Assembly (NCBI RefSeq): GCF_020564935.1
Contig: NZ_JAJCXB010000022.1
Location: forward strand, 49,428 to 113,427
Reading direction: 5' to 3'
DNA: 64,000 nucleotides
From: Streptomyces pinistramenti
Lineage (GTDB): Bacteria; Actinomycetota; Actinomycetes; Streptomycetales; Streptomycetaceae
Part shown: in pieces, positions 28,278 through 36,634 of the stretch
How the letters are laid out: each line of letters starts with the position of its first letter
Numbering within the stretch: position 1 is the stretch's first letter
Notes under the pieces: model-generated
Database searches by the model: none
What the model saw: only the letters and a program-made list of their open reading frames with translations
Told to the model about the DNA's origin: nothing
Program-made: the position numbers and the translations under genes

Positions 28278-28873
28278 GCATCGAAGGCGCCTGGGTGCGC
28301 ACCCCGGCCGTCCACCACGACGAGCGGGGCCGCTTCCACGAGTGGCTGCGCGCCGACGAGTTCGGCGCCGCCGTCGGCCGCCCGCCCAGACCCGCCCAGG
28401 CCAACTGCTCGGTCTCCCGCAAGGGCACCGTACGCGGCATCCACTTCACCGACGTACCGCCGGGACAGGCCAAATACGTCAGCTGCGTGCGCGGCGCGGT
28501 CCTGGACGTCGTCGTCGACCTGCGCCGCGGCTCGCCGGCCTACGGCACCTGGGAAGCGGTGCGCCTGGACGCCGCCGAAGGCACCGCCCTGCACCTCTCC
28601 GAAGGACTCGGCCACGCCTTCTGCGCCCTGACCGACGACGCCACCGTCGTCTACCTGTGCTCCACCGGCTACCAGCCGCTGCGCGAACACGCCGTGGACC
28701 CCTTCGACGCGGACCTCGCCATCGACTGGCCGCGGGACGCCGCGCCGCTGCTGTCACCCAAGGACGCCGCCGCACCGTCCCTCCGGGAGGCCGAACGGCA
28801 GGGCATCCTGCCCTCGTACGACGACTGCCGGCGCCTGCGCGGCGCCCTGCCCGGGGCGGAACGCACCGCATGA
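28265..28873 (+). CDS. rmlC: dTDP-4-dehydrorhamnose 3,5-epimerase (RmlC family)
   Basis: 202 residues. A cupin fold with the family marks: DERGRFHEW, SVSRKGTVRGIHF (active-site His), KYVSCVRGAVLDVVVDLRRGSPAYG, LSEGLGHAF, VVYLCSTGYQP with the active-site Tyr, and DPFDADLAIDWP. It inverts C3 and C5 of dTDP-4-keto-6-deoxyglucose. A 3-only or 5-only epimerase of the same family cannot be excluded by eye. The ATG follows GGAAGGGGGG, overlaps the end of rmlD by 13 bases, and its own stop overlaps the first permease (ATGA). Confidence 0.9.
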   Translation: MRPLSIEGAWVRTPAVHHDERGRFHEWLRADEFGAAVGRPPRPAQANCSVSRKGTVRGIHFTDVPPGQAKYVSCVRGAVLDVVVDLRRGSPAYGTWEAVRLDAAEGTALHLSEGLGHAFCALTDDATVVYLCSTGYQPLREHAVDPFDADLAIDWPRDAAPLLSPKDAAAPSLREAERQGILPSYDDCRRLRGALPGAERTA

Positions 28874-29916
28874 CCGCGACCACCGACGCACCCGCCACGG
28901 ACCGGGACGCGCCCCCCGCCCGCAGCCGCACCTCGCTGCGCGCCGGCGGACTGCTCGTCGGGCTGCTGCTGCTCATTGCGGTGGCCGCCGCGAGCCTGGC
29001 CGTCGGCAGCAAGCAGATCCCGCTGCACGACGTCTGGACCGGCCTGTTCGACCCGTCGGGCACCGAGAACGACGCCATCATCCGCAGCTTGCGGCTGCCC
29101 CGCACCCTGATCGGCATCGCCGCGGGCGCCGCACTCGGCGTCGCAGGTGCCGTCATGCAGACGCTCACCCGCAACCCGCTGGCCGACCCCGGGCTGCTGG
29201 GCGTGAACGCGGGGGCGTCGGCTGCCGTGGTCACCGCGATCAGCCTCTTCGGGGTGCGGTCCTTCGGCATCTACCTGTGGTGCGCGCTGGCCGGCGCCGC
29301 GCTCGCCGCCGTCCTGGTCAACATGCTCGGCGGCAGCCGGGCCGCCACCCCGGTCCGGCTCGCGCTGGCCGGAACCGCTGTCAACGCCGCACTGTTCGGC
29401 TACGTCAACGGCCTCCAGATGATCGACATGGGCGCACTGGACACCATGCGGCACTGGTCCGTCGGCACCCTCGCGGGGCGGGACGCAGGACTGCTGGTCA
29501 AGGCGCTGCCGGTGCTGGCGGCCGGGGCGCTGCTCGCGATGCTGGTCGCCCGGCCGCTCGGCGCGCTGTCGCTCGGCGACGACTCCGCCAAGGCCCTCGG
29601 CGCCCACGTGGGCCGCACCCGCGTGCTGGCGATTGCCGCCATCACCCTGCTGTGCGGCGCCGCGACCGCCGTGTGCGGGCCGATCGGCTTCATCGGCCTG
29701 ATGATCCCGCACGCCGTACGGGCCTTCACAGGGCCCGACCCCCGCTGGATGTTCCCCGCCTGCGCGGTGTACGCACCGGTCCTGATGCTCGCGTCCGACG
29801 TGGTCGGCCGGGTCGTGGTACCGCCCTCCGAGATCGAAGTGGGCATCGTCACCGCCTTCTTCGGCGGACTCCTCTTCATCCACCTGGTCAGGCAGCGGAA
29901 GGTGGCCCAGCTGTGA
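28870..29916 (+). CDS. FecCD-family siderophore ABC permease, first subunit
   Basis: 348 residues with about nine membrane spans. Family marks are SLRLPRTLIGIAAGAALGVAGAVMQTLTRNPLADPGLLGVNAGAS and, near the end, GPIGFIGLMIPHAVRAFTG, the loop that contacts the ATPase. It forms the membrane channel together with the next gene and accepts ferric siderophore from the lipoprotein at 18007. It is translationally coupled on both sides (ATGA with rmlC, GTGA with the second permease). No cognate FepC-type ATPase gene is in this window. Confidence 0.92.
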   Translation: MTATTDAPATDRDAPPARSRTSLRAGGLLVGLLLLIAVAAASLAVGSKQIPLHDVWTGLFDPSGTENDAIIRSLRLPRTLIGIAAGAALGVAGAVMQTLTRNPLADPGLLGVNAGASAAVVTAISLFGVRSFGIYLWCALAGAALAAVLVNMLGGSRAATPVRLALAGTAVNAALFGYVNGLQMIDMGALDTMRHWSVGTLAGRDAGLLVKALPVLAAGALLAMLVARPLGALSLGDDSAKALGAHVGRTRVLAIAAITLLCGAATAVCGPIGFIGLMIPHAVRAFTGPDPRWMFPACAVYAPVLMLASDVVGRVVVPPSEIEVGIVTAFFGGLLFIHLVRQRKVAQL

Positions 29917-30971
29917 CCCCGCTCAAGAACGTCACCCTCGCCCGCGACCACGTGCGGACCGGCTCGGGCCGCTCGCTCCGCTTCGACCGGCGGACCCTGC
30001 TGGTGTGCACGGCCCTGGCGCTCCTGGCGGCCGTGGTCACCGTCCTGTCCATCGGCACCGGCCGCTACGCGCTCGGCCCCTGGGACGTGCTGCGGACCCT
30101 GGCCGGCAACGGGCCGCCGGGCGCCGATTTCATCGTGCTCGACCTGCGGCTGCCGCGGGCGCTCGACGGACTGCTGGCCGGCTTCGCGATGGGCACGGCG
30201 GGCGCGGTCTTCCAGTCGCTGTCCCGCAACCCGCTGGGCAGCCCGGACATCATCGGCTTCGGCAACGGCGCGTCGGCCGGTGCGCTGGTCGCCCTCATCA
30301 TCCTGGACGCGGGTGCGCCGCAGACCGCACTGGGAGCGGTCTGCGGCGGCCGCGCGACGGCCGCCGCGGTCTATCTGCTGGCCTGGAAGCGCGGGGTGCA
30401 CGGCTACCGGCTCGTCCTGGTGGGCATCGGCGCATCGGCCGTGCTGGGCGCGGCCACCAGCTTCCTCTACGTCCGCGCGGAGATCGGCAAGGCCGCGCAG
30501 GCCGCCACGTGGATGGTGGGTTCGCTCAACGGCCGCGGCTGGAGCGACGTGTCCATCGCCGTCCTGGGACTCGTCGTCCTGGTCCCGGTCGTCCTGCTGC
30601 ACGCGCGACGCCTCGCCCTGCTGGAGATGGGCGACGACACGGCCGCCGCCCTCGGCATCGCGCCGGGACGCAGCCGTCTCGTGCTGCTGGCCGCAGGAAC
30701 CGGGCTGACCGCGATGGCGGTGGCCGCGGCCGGGCCGATCCCGTTCGTCGCCCTGGCCGCACCGCAGTTGGCCCGGCGCCTGACCCGCTCGGCGGGCCCG
30801 AACCTGCTGCCCGCGGCCTGGATGGGCGCGGTGCTGATCGCCGGTGCCGACTGGGCCACGCAGCGGATCTCCGGTTCGGCGATCCTGCCGGTGGGCGTGG
30901 TGACCGGCGTGACCGGAGGCGTGTACCTGGCCTGGCTGCTGCTGCGGGAACGCAGGTCGGGTCGGCTGTAG
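29913..30971 (+). CDS. FecCD-family siderophore ABC permease, second subunit
   Basis: 352 residues with about nine spans. LRLPRALDGLLAGFAMGTAGAVFQSLSRNPLGSPDIIGFGNGAS is the FepG-like signature, LEMGDDTAAALGIAPGRSRL the conserved cytoplasmic loop, and GPIPFVALAAPQLARRLT the ATPase-coupling loop. A slightly unusual VCGGRATAAAVYLLAWKRG segment replaces the normal GAxxxA region. It is the last gene of the operon that begins at the iron box at 21608. A 190-bp gap separates it from the next gene. Confidence 0.92.
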   Translation: MTPLKNVTLARDHVRTGSGRSLRFDRRTLLVCTALALLAAVVTVLSIGTGRYALGPWDVLRTLAGNGPPGADFIVLDLRLPRALDGLLAGFAMGTAGAVFQSLSRNPLGSPDIIGFGNGASAGALVALIILDAGAPQTALGAVCGGRATAAAVYLLAWKRGVHGYRLVLVGIGASAVLGAATSFLYVRAEIGKAAQAATWMVGSLNGRGWSDVSIAVLGLVVLVPVVLLHARRLALLEMGDDTAAALGIAPGRSRLVLLAAGTGLTAMAVAAAGPIPFVALAAPQLARRLTRSAGPNLLPAAWMGAVLIAGADWATQRISGSAILPVGVVTGVTGGVYLAWLLLRERRSGRL

Positions 30972-31161
30972 GACGCGTCCGCCGGCCGTCGCGCGGAGGC
31001 CCGCCACCTGACGGCGGATATCCCGGAACCCTCCCGTCCGCCCCTGCGTCTCCTCCTGTGTTCCCCCGTCCCTCTCATCCGGTCAACCGGGCCGGGGGGA
31101 CGAACGGTTGAGGGACAGCAGCCGGGAGGGACCGGCCGGAACGGGATTCGAGGAGCACCGC

Positions 31162-31509
31162 ATGAAGCGCATCGTCATCGCACTGGCCGTGGCCGCCGTA
31201 CTGGTGGCCGGCGCGGTGAGCGTCTGGAACATGACGGGCGACGGTTCGGTCGCCACCGCGAGCGGAGCCGAGCACGTGGTGCCGCGCGACAAGGTGGAGG
31301 AGCACGCCAAGGAGGACTTCGGCCGCCCCTTCTCCGGCGACGCACCGGATGCGGTGAGCTGCCCGCGCGGCCTGCGTGCCGAGATGGACGACACCGTGCG
31401 GTGCACCGCCGTCTTCGACGGTGAGCGCAAGCCGATGACGGTCTCCGTGACCGGAGTGGACGGCGACCAGGTGAACCTCGGCTTCGGTGTGGAGAAGAAG
31501 AGCGAGTAG
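31162..31509 (+). CDS. DUF4333 small exported protein
   Basis: 115 residues. An N-terminal hydrophobic signal/anchor (IVIALAVAAVLVAGAVSVW) is followed by a DUF4333-type domain: a helix with VEEHAKEDFG, then the Cys pair in VSCPRGL and VRCTAVFDGE, and a strand VSVTGVDGDQVNLGF. The Cys pair could form a disulfide outside the membrane. Function unknown. AGGAG lies about 7 bases before the ATG. It sits between the siderophore permease operon and the terminator shared with mbtH; a link to siderophore uptake is unproven. Confidence 0.8.
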   Translation: MKRIVIALAVAAVLVAGAVSVWNMTGDGSVATASGAEHVVPRDKVEEHAKEDFGRPFSGDAPDAVSCPRGLRAEMDDTVRCTAVFDGERKPMTVSVTGVDGDQVNLGFGVEKKSE

Positions 31510-31524
31510 CGGGAGCGGAAGAAA

Positions 31525-31567
31525 GGGCGCTGCCCGGCCGTCCCCAGGGACCGGCCGGGCAGCGCCC
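31525..31567. terminator. Bidirectional hairpin terminator
   Basis: A perfect 16-bp stem (GGGCGCTGCCCGGCCG at 31525-31540, complement at 31552-31567), 11-nt loop, followed by GTTTTCT on the plus strand and preceded by an A run that gives Ts on the minus strand. It separates the DUF4333 gene from convergent mbtH. Confidence 0.9.
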
Positions 31568-31573
31568 GTTTTC

Positions 31574-31759
31574 TCAGCGGCCTTCGGACTCGACGTACCG
31601 CAGGCACGCGGCGTACGAGGCCGGGCCGTACTCGGCCGCCCAGCCGGCCGGGACCGCGACCGGGCACGGCCACAGGGACCGCTCGCCCAGGGCATTGGCC
31701 AGGACGAGATGGGTGGCGCTGTCGGATTCCGTCGGGTCGAAAGGCGAGGTGCGGGTCAT
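31574..31759 (-). CDS. MbtH-like protein
   Basis: 61 residues. The MbtH signature is complete apart from the usual C-terminal tail: SLWPCPVAVPAGWAAEYGPASYAACLRYVESE. MbtH proteins bind the adenylation domain of NRPS enzymes and help its folding and activity. It follows the synthetase gene with a 4-base overlap (ATGA), the same association seen for YbdZ and EntF in enterobacteria, and it is the last gene of the iron-regulated biosynthetic operon. Confidence 0.93.
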   Translation of the reverse strand: MTRTSPFDPTESDSATHLVLANALGERSLWPCPVAVPAGWAAEYGPASYAACLRYVESEGR

Positions 31760-34700
31760 CCGTTCAGCTCTTCCAGCCGGGCGGCGAGCCGCGCCGCGAT
31801 CGTGTCCAGGTGGGGTGCCTGGGTCATCTGCGGGTGCAGGCAGTCGATGTCGTGCCGCTGGAGGGTGCCGCGGACGTACGGCTGCCAGGCGCCGGGTGTC
31901 AGCCAGTCCTCGGCGCGCGGCGCGGCCGCGGTGAAGAACAGCACATCGCCGTCGAAGACGCGGTGGTCGTGCGCGCGCATCAGCCGGGCGTTGTTGATCA
32001 CGATGTCGACGGCCGCGGACAGGGTCCGCCCGGACAGTCCGGCCAGGGCGCTGCCCTCGCGTTGCAGGGTGGCGAGCACGTCCGCGCGGGTCAGCTCGCC
32101 GCCCCGTTCGAAGCCGGCCATCCGCAGCAGCGCGGTCAGCGCGTCCGTCTCGTCGGGGACGGCCTGATCGCGCCACTGGTCGGACGGGTAGGCGTCCAGC
32201 AGGGCCAGCAACTCGACGCGGGCGCCCGCCTCCTGGAGGAGTACCGCGACGGTGTGCGCGAGCACCCCGCCGACCGACCAGCCGAGCAGCCGGTAGGGGC
32301 CGTCCGGCTGCACCCGGCGGATCTGCGCGGCGTAGTCGGCGGCCATCTCCTCCATCGTCGTGGGCAGTTCCTCGTCGCGGGCAAGGCCGCGGGCCTGGAG
32401 GCCGTGGACGGGCTGGCGCGGGCCGAGCCGGGCGAGCAGGCCGGAGTAGCACCAGCTGATGCCGCCCGCCGGGTGCAGCACGAACAGCGGGGTGCGGTCG
32501 CCGTGGGCGCGCAGCGGCAGCAGCACTCCCAGGGCGTCGTCCGCGCCGCCGTCGCCGGCCCCCAGCGCCGTGGCGAGCGCGGCAGGCGTCGGCGCCTGGA
32601 ACACGGTGCCGATGGTGAGGTCCGTGCCGAGCGCGGCCCGCACCCGGGTGACGAGCCGCGCTGCGAGCAGCGAGGTGCCGCCCAGGTCGAAGAACGCGTC
32701 GTCCACGCCGACCGACGGCAGGCCGAGGACCTCCGCGAACAGCCGCGCCAGGGTCTCCTCCTGGTGACTGCGCGGCACACGCCCCTCGCCCGCCGTGCTC
32801 TCCGGTACGGGCAGCGCGGCGCGGTCCAGCTTGCCGTTCGGGCTGAGCGGGAAACCATCGAGCACGACGAAAGCGCCGGGCACCATGTGGTCGGGCAGCG
32901 CCGTGGCCAGCCGGCGGCGCAGTGCCTCGGGGTCGGGGTCCTGGCCGTCCGCTGCGGTCACGTAGCCGACCAGCCGCTGGTCGCCGGGCCGGTCCTCGCG
33001 GACCAGCGCGCAGGCGGCGGACACCGCGGGGTCGGCGGCCAACGCGGCTTCGATCTCCCCGAGTTCGATGCGCAGGCCGCGCAGCTTGACCTGGTGGTCG
33101 GTACGTCCCAGATATTCGATCTCGCCGTCCGCGGTCCAGCGGGCCAGGTCGCCCGTGCGGTACATCCGGGTGCCGGGCGGGCCGTACAGGTCGGCCACGA
33201 AGCGGGTCGCGGTGAGCGCGGGGCGGCCGAGGTAGCCGGTGGCGAGCTGTCCGCCCGCGAGGTACAGCTCACCGGCGATGCCGGGCGGGCACGGCGCGAG
33301 GGCCGGATCCAGGACGTACAGCCGGGTGTTCCACACCGGCCGCCCGATCGGCACCGGGCCTGCATCGCCAGGCCGGCAGGCGTGGTACGTCACGTCGACG
33401 GCCGCCTCGGTCGGCCCGTACAGGTTGTGCAGCGGGACGTCGGGCAGCAGCCGGGCGAACTCCTGCGCCGTCTCGCGGGCCAGCGCCTCGCCGCTGCAGA
33501 AGACCCGCCGCAGTCCGGTGCAGCGGGCGGCATCCGGTTCGGCGAGGAACACCTGGAGCATCGACGGCACGAAATGGCAGGTGGTGACGGCCTGTTCGCG
33601 GATGAGGCGGGCCAGGTATGCCGGGTCCTTGTGGCCGCCGGGCGCGGCGAGCACCAGCGTGGCGCCCTCGCGCAGCGGCCAGAAGAACTCCCAGACGGAC
33701 ACGTCGAATCCGGAGGGCGTCTTCTGGAGCACGCGGTCACCGGCGCCCAGCGGATAGGCGTCCTGCATCCAGCGCAGCCGGTTGTCGATCGCGGCGTGCG
33801 GCACCACGACACCCTTGGGCTTGCCGGTCGACCCGGAGGTGTAGATGACGTACGCCGGGTGCTGCGGCGTCAGCGCGCGCGGCGGCGTGAGGCCCGGATG
33901 GCCGGACAGGTCGAGTCCTTCGAGGGCGATCTGCGGCAGGCCGGTGTCCGGCAGCCGCCCGGGGACATCGGTCACCGCGCAGACCGGCGCCGCGTCCTCG
34001 GTCATGTACCGCAGCCGCTGTGCCGGGTAGTCCGGGTCGAGCGGCAGGTAGGCGCCGCCGGCCTTGAGAACGGCGAGCAGCGCGACGACCAGACCGGCCG
34101 AGCGGGGCAGGGCGAGCGCGACGACCGTTCCGGGGCCGACACCCCGGCTCACCAGATACCGCGCGAGCCGGTTGGCGCGCCCGTCGAGCTGCGCATAACT
34201 CAGCGTCTGCCCGCCGTCGACCAGTGCGGGCGCGTCCGGCGTGCGCGCCGCCTGTGCCTCGATGGGGCCGATGAGGGTGGTCGGCGGCAGCGGGCGTGCC
34301 GTGCGGTTGAACTCCTCGACGACCGCGGTGCGTTCGGCCGCGGTCGGCAGTGAGTGGGCGGCGAGAGGAAGGTGCGGGTCACTGTCCGCGATCCGGCCCA
34401 GCAGCTCCAGGAACCGCTCCTGGTGGGCGGCGAGTTCGGTCTGCCCGTAGAGGGCCGGGTTGCCGTCGTGGTCGATGCGCAGTCCGGCGCCGTCGCCCCG
34501 GTCGTAGACGTTGACGGTCAGGTCCTCGACCGGGCCCGCGGAGAGGTTGTGCGCCTCGGTGGGGGCGCCGGCGAAGTCCGGGCCGTAGTCGAACGGCATG
34601 ACGTTGACCAGCGGGCCGACCAGCGCCCGGCCCTCGCCGAGCAGGCCAAGGTCGCGCCGGATGTCCTCGTAGCGGTAGCGCTGGTGGCGGCGGGCCGCCC

Positions 34701-35682
34701 GGATGCCGAGGACGACCTGCCGGGTCAGCTCGGCGAAGGTCGTCGCCGGGGTGACGTGCAGCCGCAGCGGCACGACGTTCATGACCATGCCGGGAATGCG
34801 CAGCGCGGCGGAGCCCATCCGGCCCATCATCGGCACGCCGAGCACGACGCCAAAACTGCCGGTGGCGCGCGAGACGTACAACGCCTGGGTGGCCATGAGG
34901 ACTTCGGGCCAGGTGGCGCGGACCTCGCCGGCCAGCTCCTCGATCCTGCCGGTGAGGCCGGTGTCGATCCTGGCGGTCTGCCGCAGGAACGTGCGCTGCG
35001 GCAGCGCGGTGCGCCCGGCCAGGCCCGGCACCTCGGGGCGGTCGGCGACGGCGGCTCGCCAGTGGGCGCGGTCGGCGTCGCACGCCTCGGACGCGCGGTA
35101 GGCGGCGTCCTCGGTGACGAGGGCGCCGAGCCGGCCGAACGGGCTGGGCCCCGGGTCGCCGCCGGCCGCGAGCGCCCGGTAGACCTCGGCGGCGCGGCGG
35201 GCCACCAGGGCGTAGCCGAAGCCGTCCAGGACGATGTGGTGGACGCGCTGGTACCAGAGCCAGTGCGCGTCGCCGACCTGGAACAGCGCGTGCCGGAAGA
35301 GCGGCCCCGTGGCGAGGTCGAGGGGCCGTGCGAGGTCGTCCCGCATCCAGGCGTAGGCGACCGCCGACGGGTCTCCCTGGTCGCGCAGATCGGCGGCGTG
35401 CAGCGGGAAGCCGTGCCCCGGGGGTTCGATGTCGATGGCGAACTGCCGTGGCCCGTCCGGGGTTTCCTCGATGCGCACGCGCAGCGCGTCCGTCTCGCCG
35501 ACGGTGCGGTGCAGCGCCTCGGCGAAGAGCACCGGGGCGAGCGGTCCGCGGATCTCCAGGCACTCGGCGGTGTTCTGCGCGGGGCTGTCCGGGTCGAGGC
35601 GCTGGGCGTACCACATGCCGGATTGCGCGGCGGTCAGCGGCAGGCTCCGCACCTCGGGTACGGCGGCCGGGGCCGTGGTCAC
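31756..35682 (-). CDS. entF: EntF-like NRPS (condensation-adenylation-carrier-thioesterase), predicted to activate serine
   Basis: 1308 residues, close to EntF (about 1293). Condensation domain: VHHIVLDGF (HHxxxDG, His148-149). Adenylation domain from about 450: YTSGSTGKPKG, GEALARE, NLYGPTEAAVDV, YRTGDLARW, LSPNGKLDR. Pocket residues read by position are D-V-W-H-F-S-L-V-D-K, the serine code of EntF. Carrier: DLGGTSLLAARL. Thioesterase: GWSVGG and the His in DCLHPQM. It should join DHB to serine and cyclise three units to a trilactone. The GTG start overlaps the carrier gene stop. Confidence 0.93.
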   Translation of the reverse strand: MTTAPAAVPEVRSLPLTAAQSGMWYAQRLDPDSPAQNTAECLEIRGPLAPVLFAEALHRTVGETDALRVRIEETPDGPRQFAIDIEPPGHGFPLHAADLRDQGDPSAVAYAWMRDDLARPLDLATGPLFRHALFQVGDAHWLWYQRVHHIVLDGFGYALVARRAAEVYRALAAGGDPGPSPFGRLGALVTEDAAYRASEACDADRAHWRAAVADRPEVPGLAGRTALPQRTFLRQTARIDTGLTGRIEELAGEVRATWPEVLMATQALYVSRATGSFGVVLGVPMMGRMGSAALRIPGMVMNVVPLRLHVTPATTFAELTRQVVLGIRAARRHQRYRYEDIRRDLGLLGEGRALVGPLVNVMPFDYGPDFAGAPTEAHNLSAGPVEDLTVNVYDRGDGAGLRIDHDGNPALYGQTELAAHQERFLELLGRIADSDPHLPLAAHSLPTAAERTAVVEEFNRTARPLPPTTLIGPIEAQAARTPDAPALVDGGQTLSYAQLDGRANRLARYLVSRGVGPGTVVALALPRSAGLVVALLAVLKAGGAYLPLDPDYPAQRLRYMTEDAAPVCAVTDVPGRLPDTGLPQIALEGLDLSGHPGLTPPRALTPQHPAYVIYTSGSTGKPKGVVVPHAAIDNRLRWMQDAYPLGAGDRVLQKTPSGFDVSVWEFFWPLREGATLVLAAPGGHKDPAYLARLIREQAVTTCHFVPSMLQVFLAEPDAARCTGLRRVFCSGEALARETAQEFARLLPDVPLHNLYGPTEAAVDVTYHACRPGDAGPVPIGRPVWNTRLYVLDPALAPCPPGIAGELYLAGGQLATGYLGRPALTATRFVADLYGPPGTRMYRTGDLARWTADGEIEYLGRTDHQVKLRGLRIELGEIEAALAADPAVSAACALVREDRPGDQRLVGYVTAADGQDPDPEALRRRLATALPDHMVPGAFVVLDGFPLSPNGKLDRAALPVPESTAGEGRVPRSHQEETLARLFAEVLGLPSVGVDDAFFDLGGTSLLAARLVTRVRAALGTDLTIGTVFQAPTPAALATALGAGDGGADDALGVLLPLRAHGDRTPLFVLHPAGGISWCYSGLLARLGPRQPVHGLQARGLARDEELPTTMEEMAADYAAQIRRVQPDGPYRLLGWSVGGVLAHTVAVLLQEAGARVELLALLDAYPSDQWRDQAVPDETDALTALLRMAGFERGGELTRADVLATLQREGSALAGLSGRTLSAAVDIVINNARLMRAHDHRVFDGDVLFFTAAAPRAEDWLTPGAWQPYVRGTLQRHDIDCLHPQMTQAPHLDTIAARLAARLEELNG

Positions 35683-35909
35683 GAGGTGACCCCCAGGACG
35701 GCCGCCCAGCTCTCGATCGACGGGTGTTCGGCGAGGTCGACGAAGGCCGTCTCGACGGCGTGTTCGCGGCGCCAGCGGCCGATGAGGCTCATGATGCGGA
35801 TCGAGTCGAGGCCCAGGTCCACGAGGTTCTCGTCGTCGGGAACGTCGGCCGGGTCCTCGCCGAGCGCGTCGGCCACGTCCGCGCGGATCTGCTGGAGGGT
35901 CAGCGCCAT
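35679..35909 (-). CDS. Free-standing aryl carrier protein
   Basis: 76 residues, a single carrier domain. The phosphopantetheine Ser lies in DLGLDSIRIMSLI, the layout of aryl carrier proteins (as at the C-terminus of EntB and DhbB). DHB is loaded here by the ligase and passed to the condensation domain of the synthetase. In most catechol systems this domain is fused to the isochorismatase; here the isochorismatase ends without it and this gene follows 5 bp later. That suggests a split of the usual fusion. Confidence 0.9.
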   Translation of the reverse strand: MALTLQQIRADVADALGEDPADVPDDENLVDLGLDSIRIMSLIGRWRREHAVETAFVDLAEHPSIESWAAVLGVTS

Positions 35910-35914
35910 GGCGG

Positions 35915-36556
35915 TCAGACCCCCTCGGTGTGCCGGACGAGTACGTCGGTGGTGGCGACGAACGCGCAGGTGCCGGCCGCCCGGCGGAGCGCCTCGTGGT
36001 GGTCGGCCGCGGAGAAGTCGGCGACCGCGTCGGCGGCGACGAACGCCTGGATGTCGCGCATCCACGCGTCGCAGGCGGTCATCAGCACGCCGATGTGGGC
36101 GTAGACGCCGACCACGATGAGCTGGTCGCGGCCCTGGGCCTGCATCCGCTCGGCGAGGTCGCTGCGGACGAACGCGCTGTACTTCCACTTGGTGAGGACC
36201 GTGTCGCCGTCCCGCGGGGCGACCGGCGCGGCGATGGCCGCGGCGTCCGGGTCGTCCGGCAGTCCCGGGCCCCAGAAGTCCTGCTGGAGCCCGCGTTCGG
36301 CGGGGCTCTGGCCGCCCGGCTGCGCGGAGTAGACGACGGGAATCCCGGCGGCCCGGCAGCTCTTCGCCAACCTGCCGACGTTGCCGAGGAGTTCGGTGAC
36401 CGGCGCGGCCCCTTCGGTGAAGGCGCGCAGGAAGTAGTTCTGGAGGTCGTGGACCAGCAGGACGGCTCTTCGGGGGTCCACGGCCCACTCGACCCGGTTC
36501 GCCGGCAGGTCCTCCGGGGCGGGCATGGGGTACGGGGCGATGGCGGGGAGCGCCAT
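35915..36556 (-). CDS. dhbB: Isochorismatase without carrier domain
   Basis: 213 residues. It hydrolyses isochorismate to 2,3-dihydro-2,3-DHB and pyruvate. Family marks: IAPYPMPAPEDLPANRVEWAV, the catalytic Asp in LLVHDLQNYFL, Lys in LTKWKYSAF, and VVGVYAHIGVLMTACDAWMRDI with the loop normally holding the third active-site residue. EntB and DhbB are about 285-310 residues because of a C-terminal carrier domain; this one stops at the end of the catalytic domain (TTDVLVRHTEGV). ATG start with GAAAGG upstream. Confidence 0.93.
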   Translation of the reverse strand: MALPAIAPYPMPAPEDLPANRVEWAVDPRRAVLLVHDLQNYFLRAFTEGAAPVTELLGNVGRLAKSCRAAGIPVVYSAQPGGQSPAERGLQQDFWGPGLPDDPDAAAIAAPVAPRDGDTVLTKWKYSAFVRSDLAERMQAQGRDQLIVVGVYAHIGVLMTACDAWMRDIQAFVAADAVADFSAADHHEALRRAAGTCAFVATTDVLVRHTEGV

Positions 36557-36634
36557 GACGGGCGGCCTTTCGGTGAAGCGACAGGGAAGGGAGGGAAGGG
36601 GAGGGCGGACGGTGCGCAGGTCCGCCCCGGGCGG

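Noticed and set aside
25295..28873. The rml genes as cell-wall polysaccharide housekeeping genes that merely lie nearby
   Set aside because: They overlap the exporter and permease genes, carry no promoter of their own, and use the long secondary-metabolite RmlA form. The alternative remains possible but less likely.
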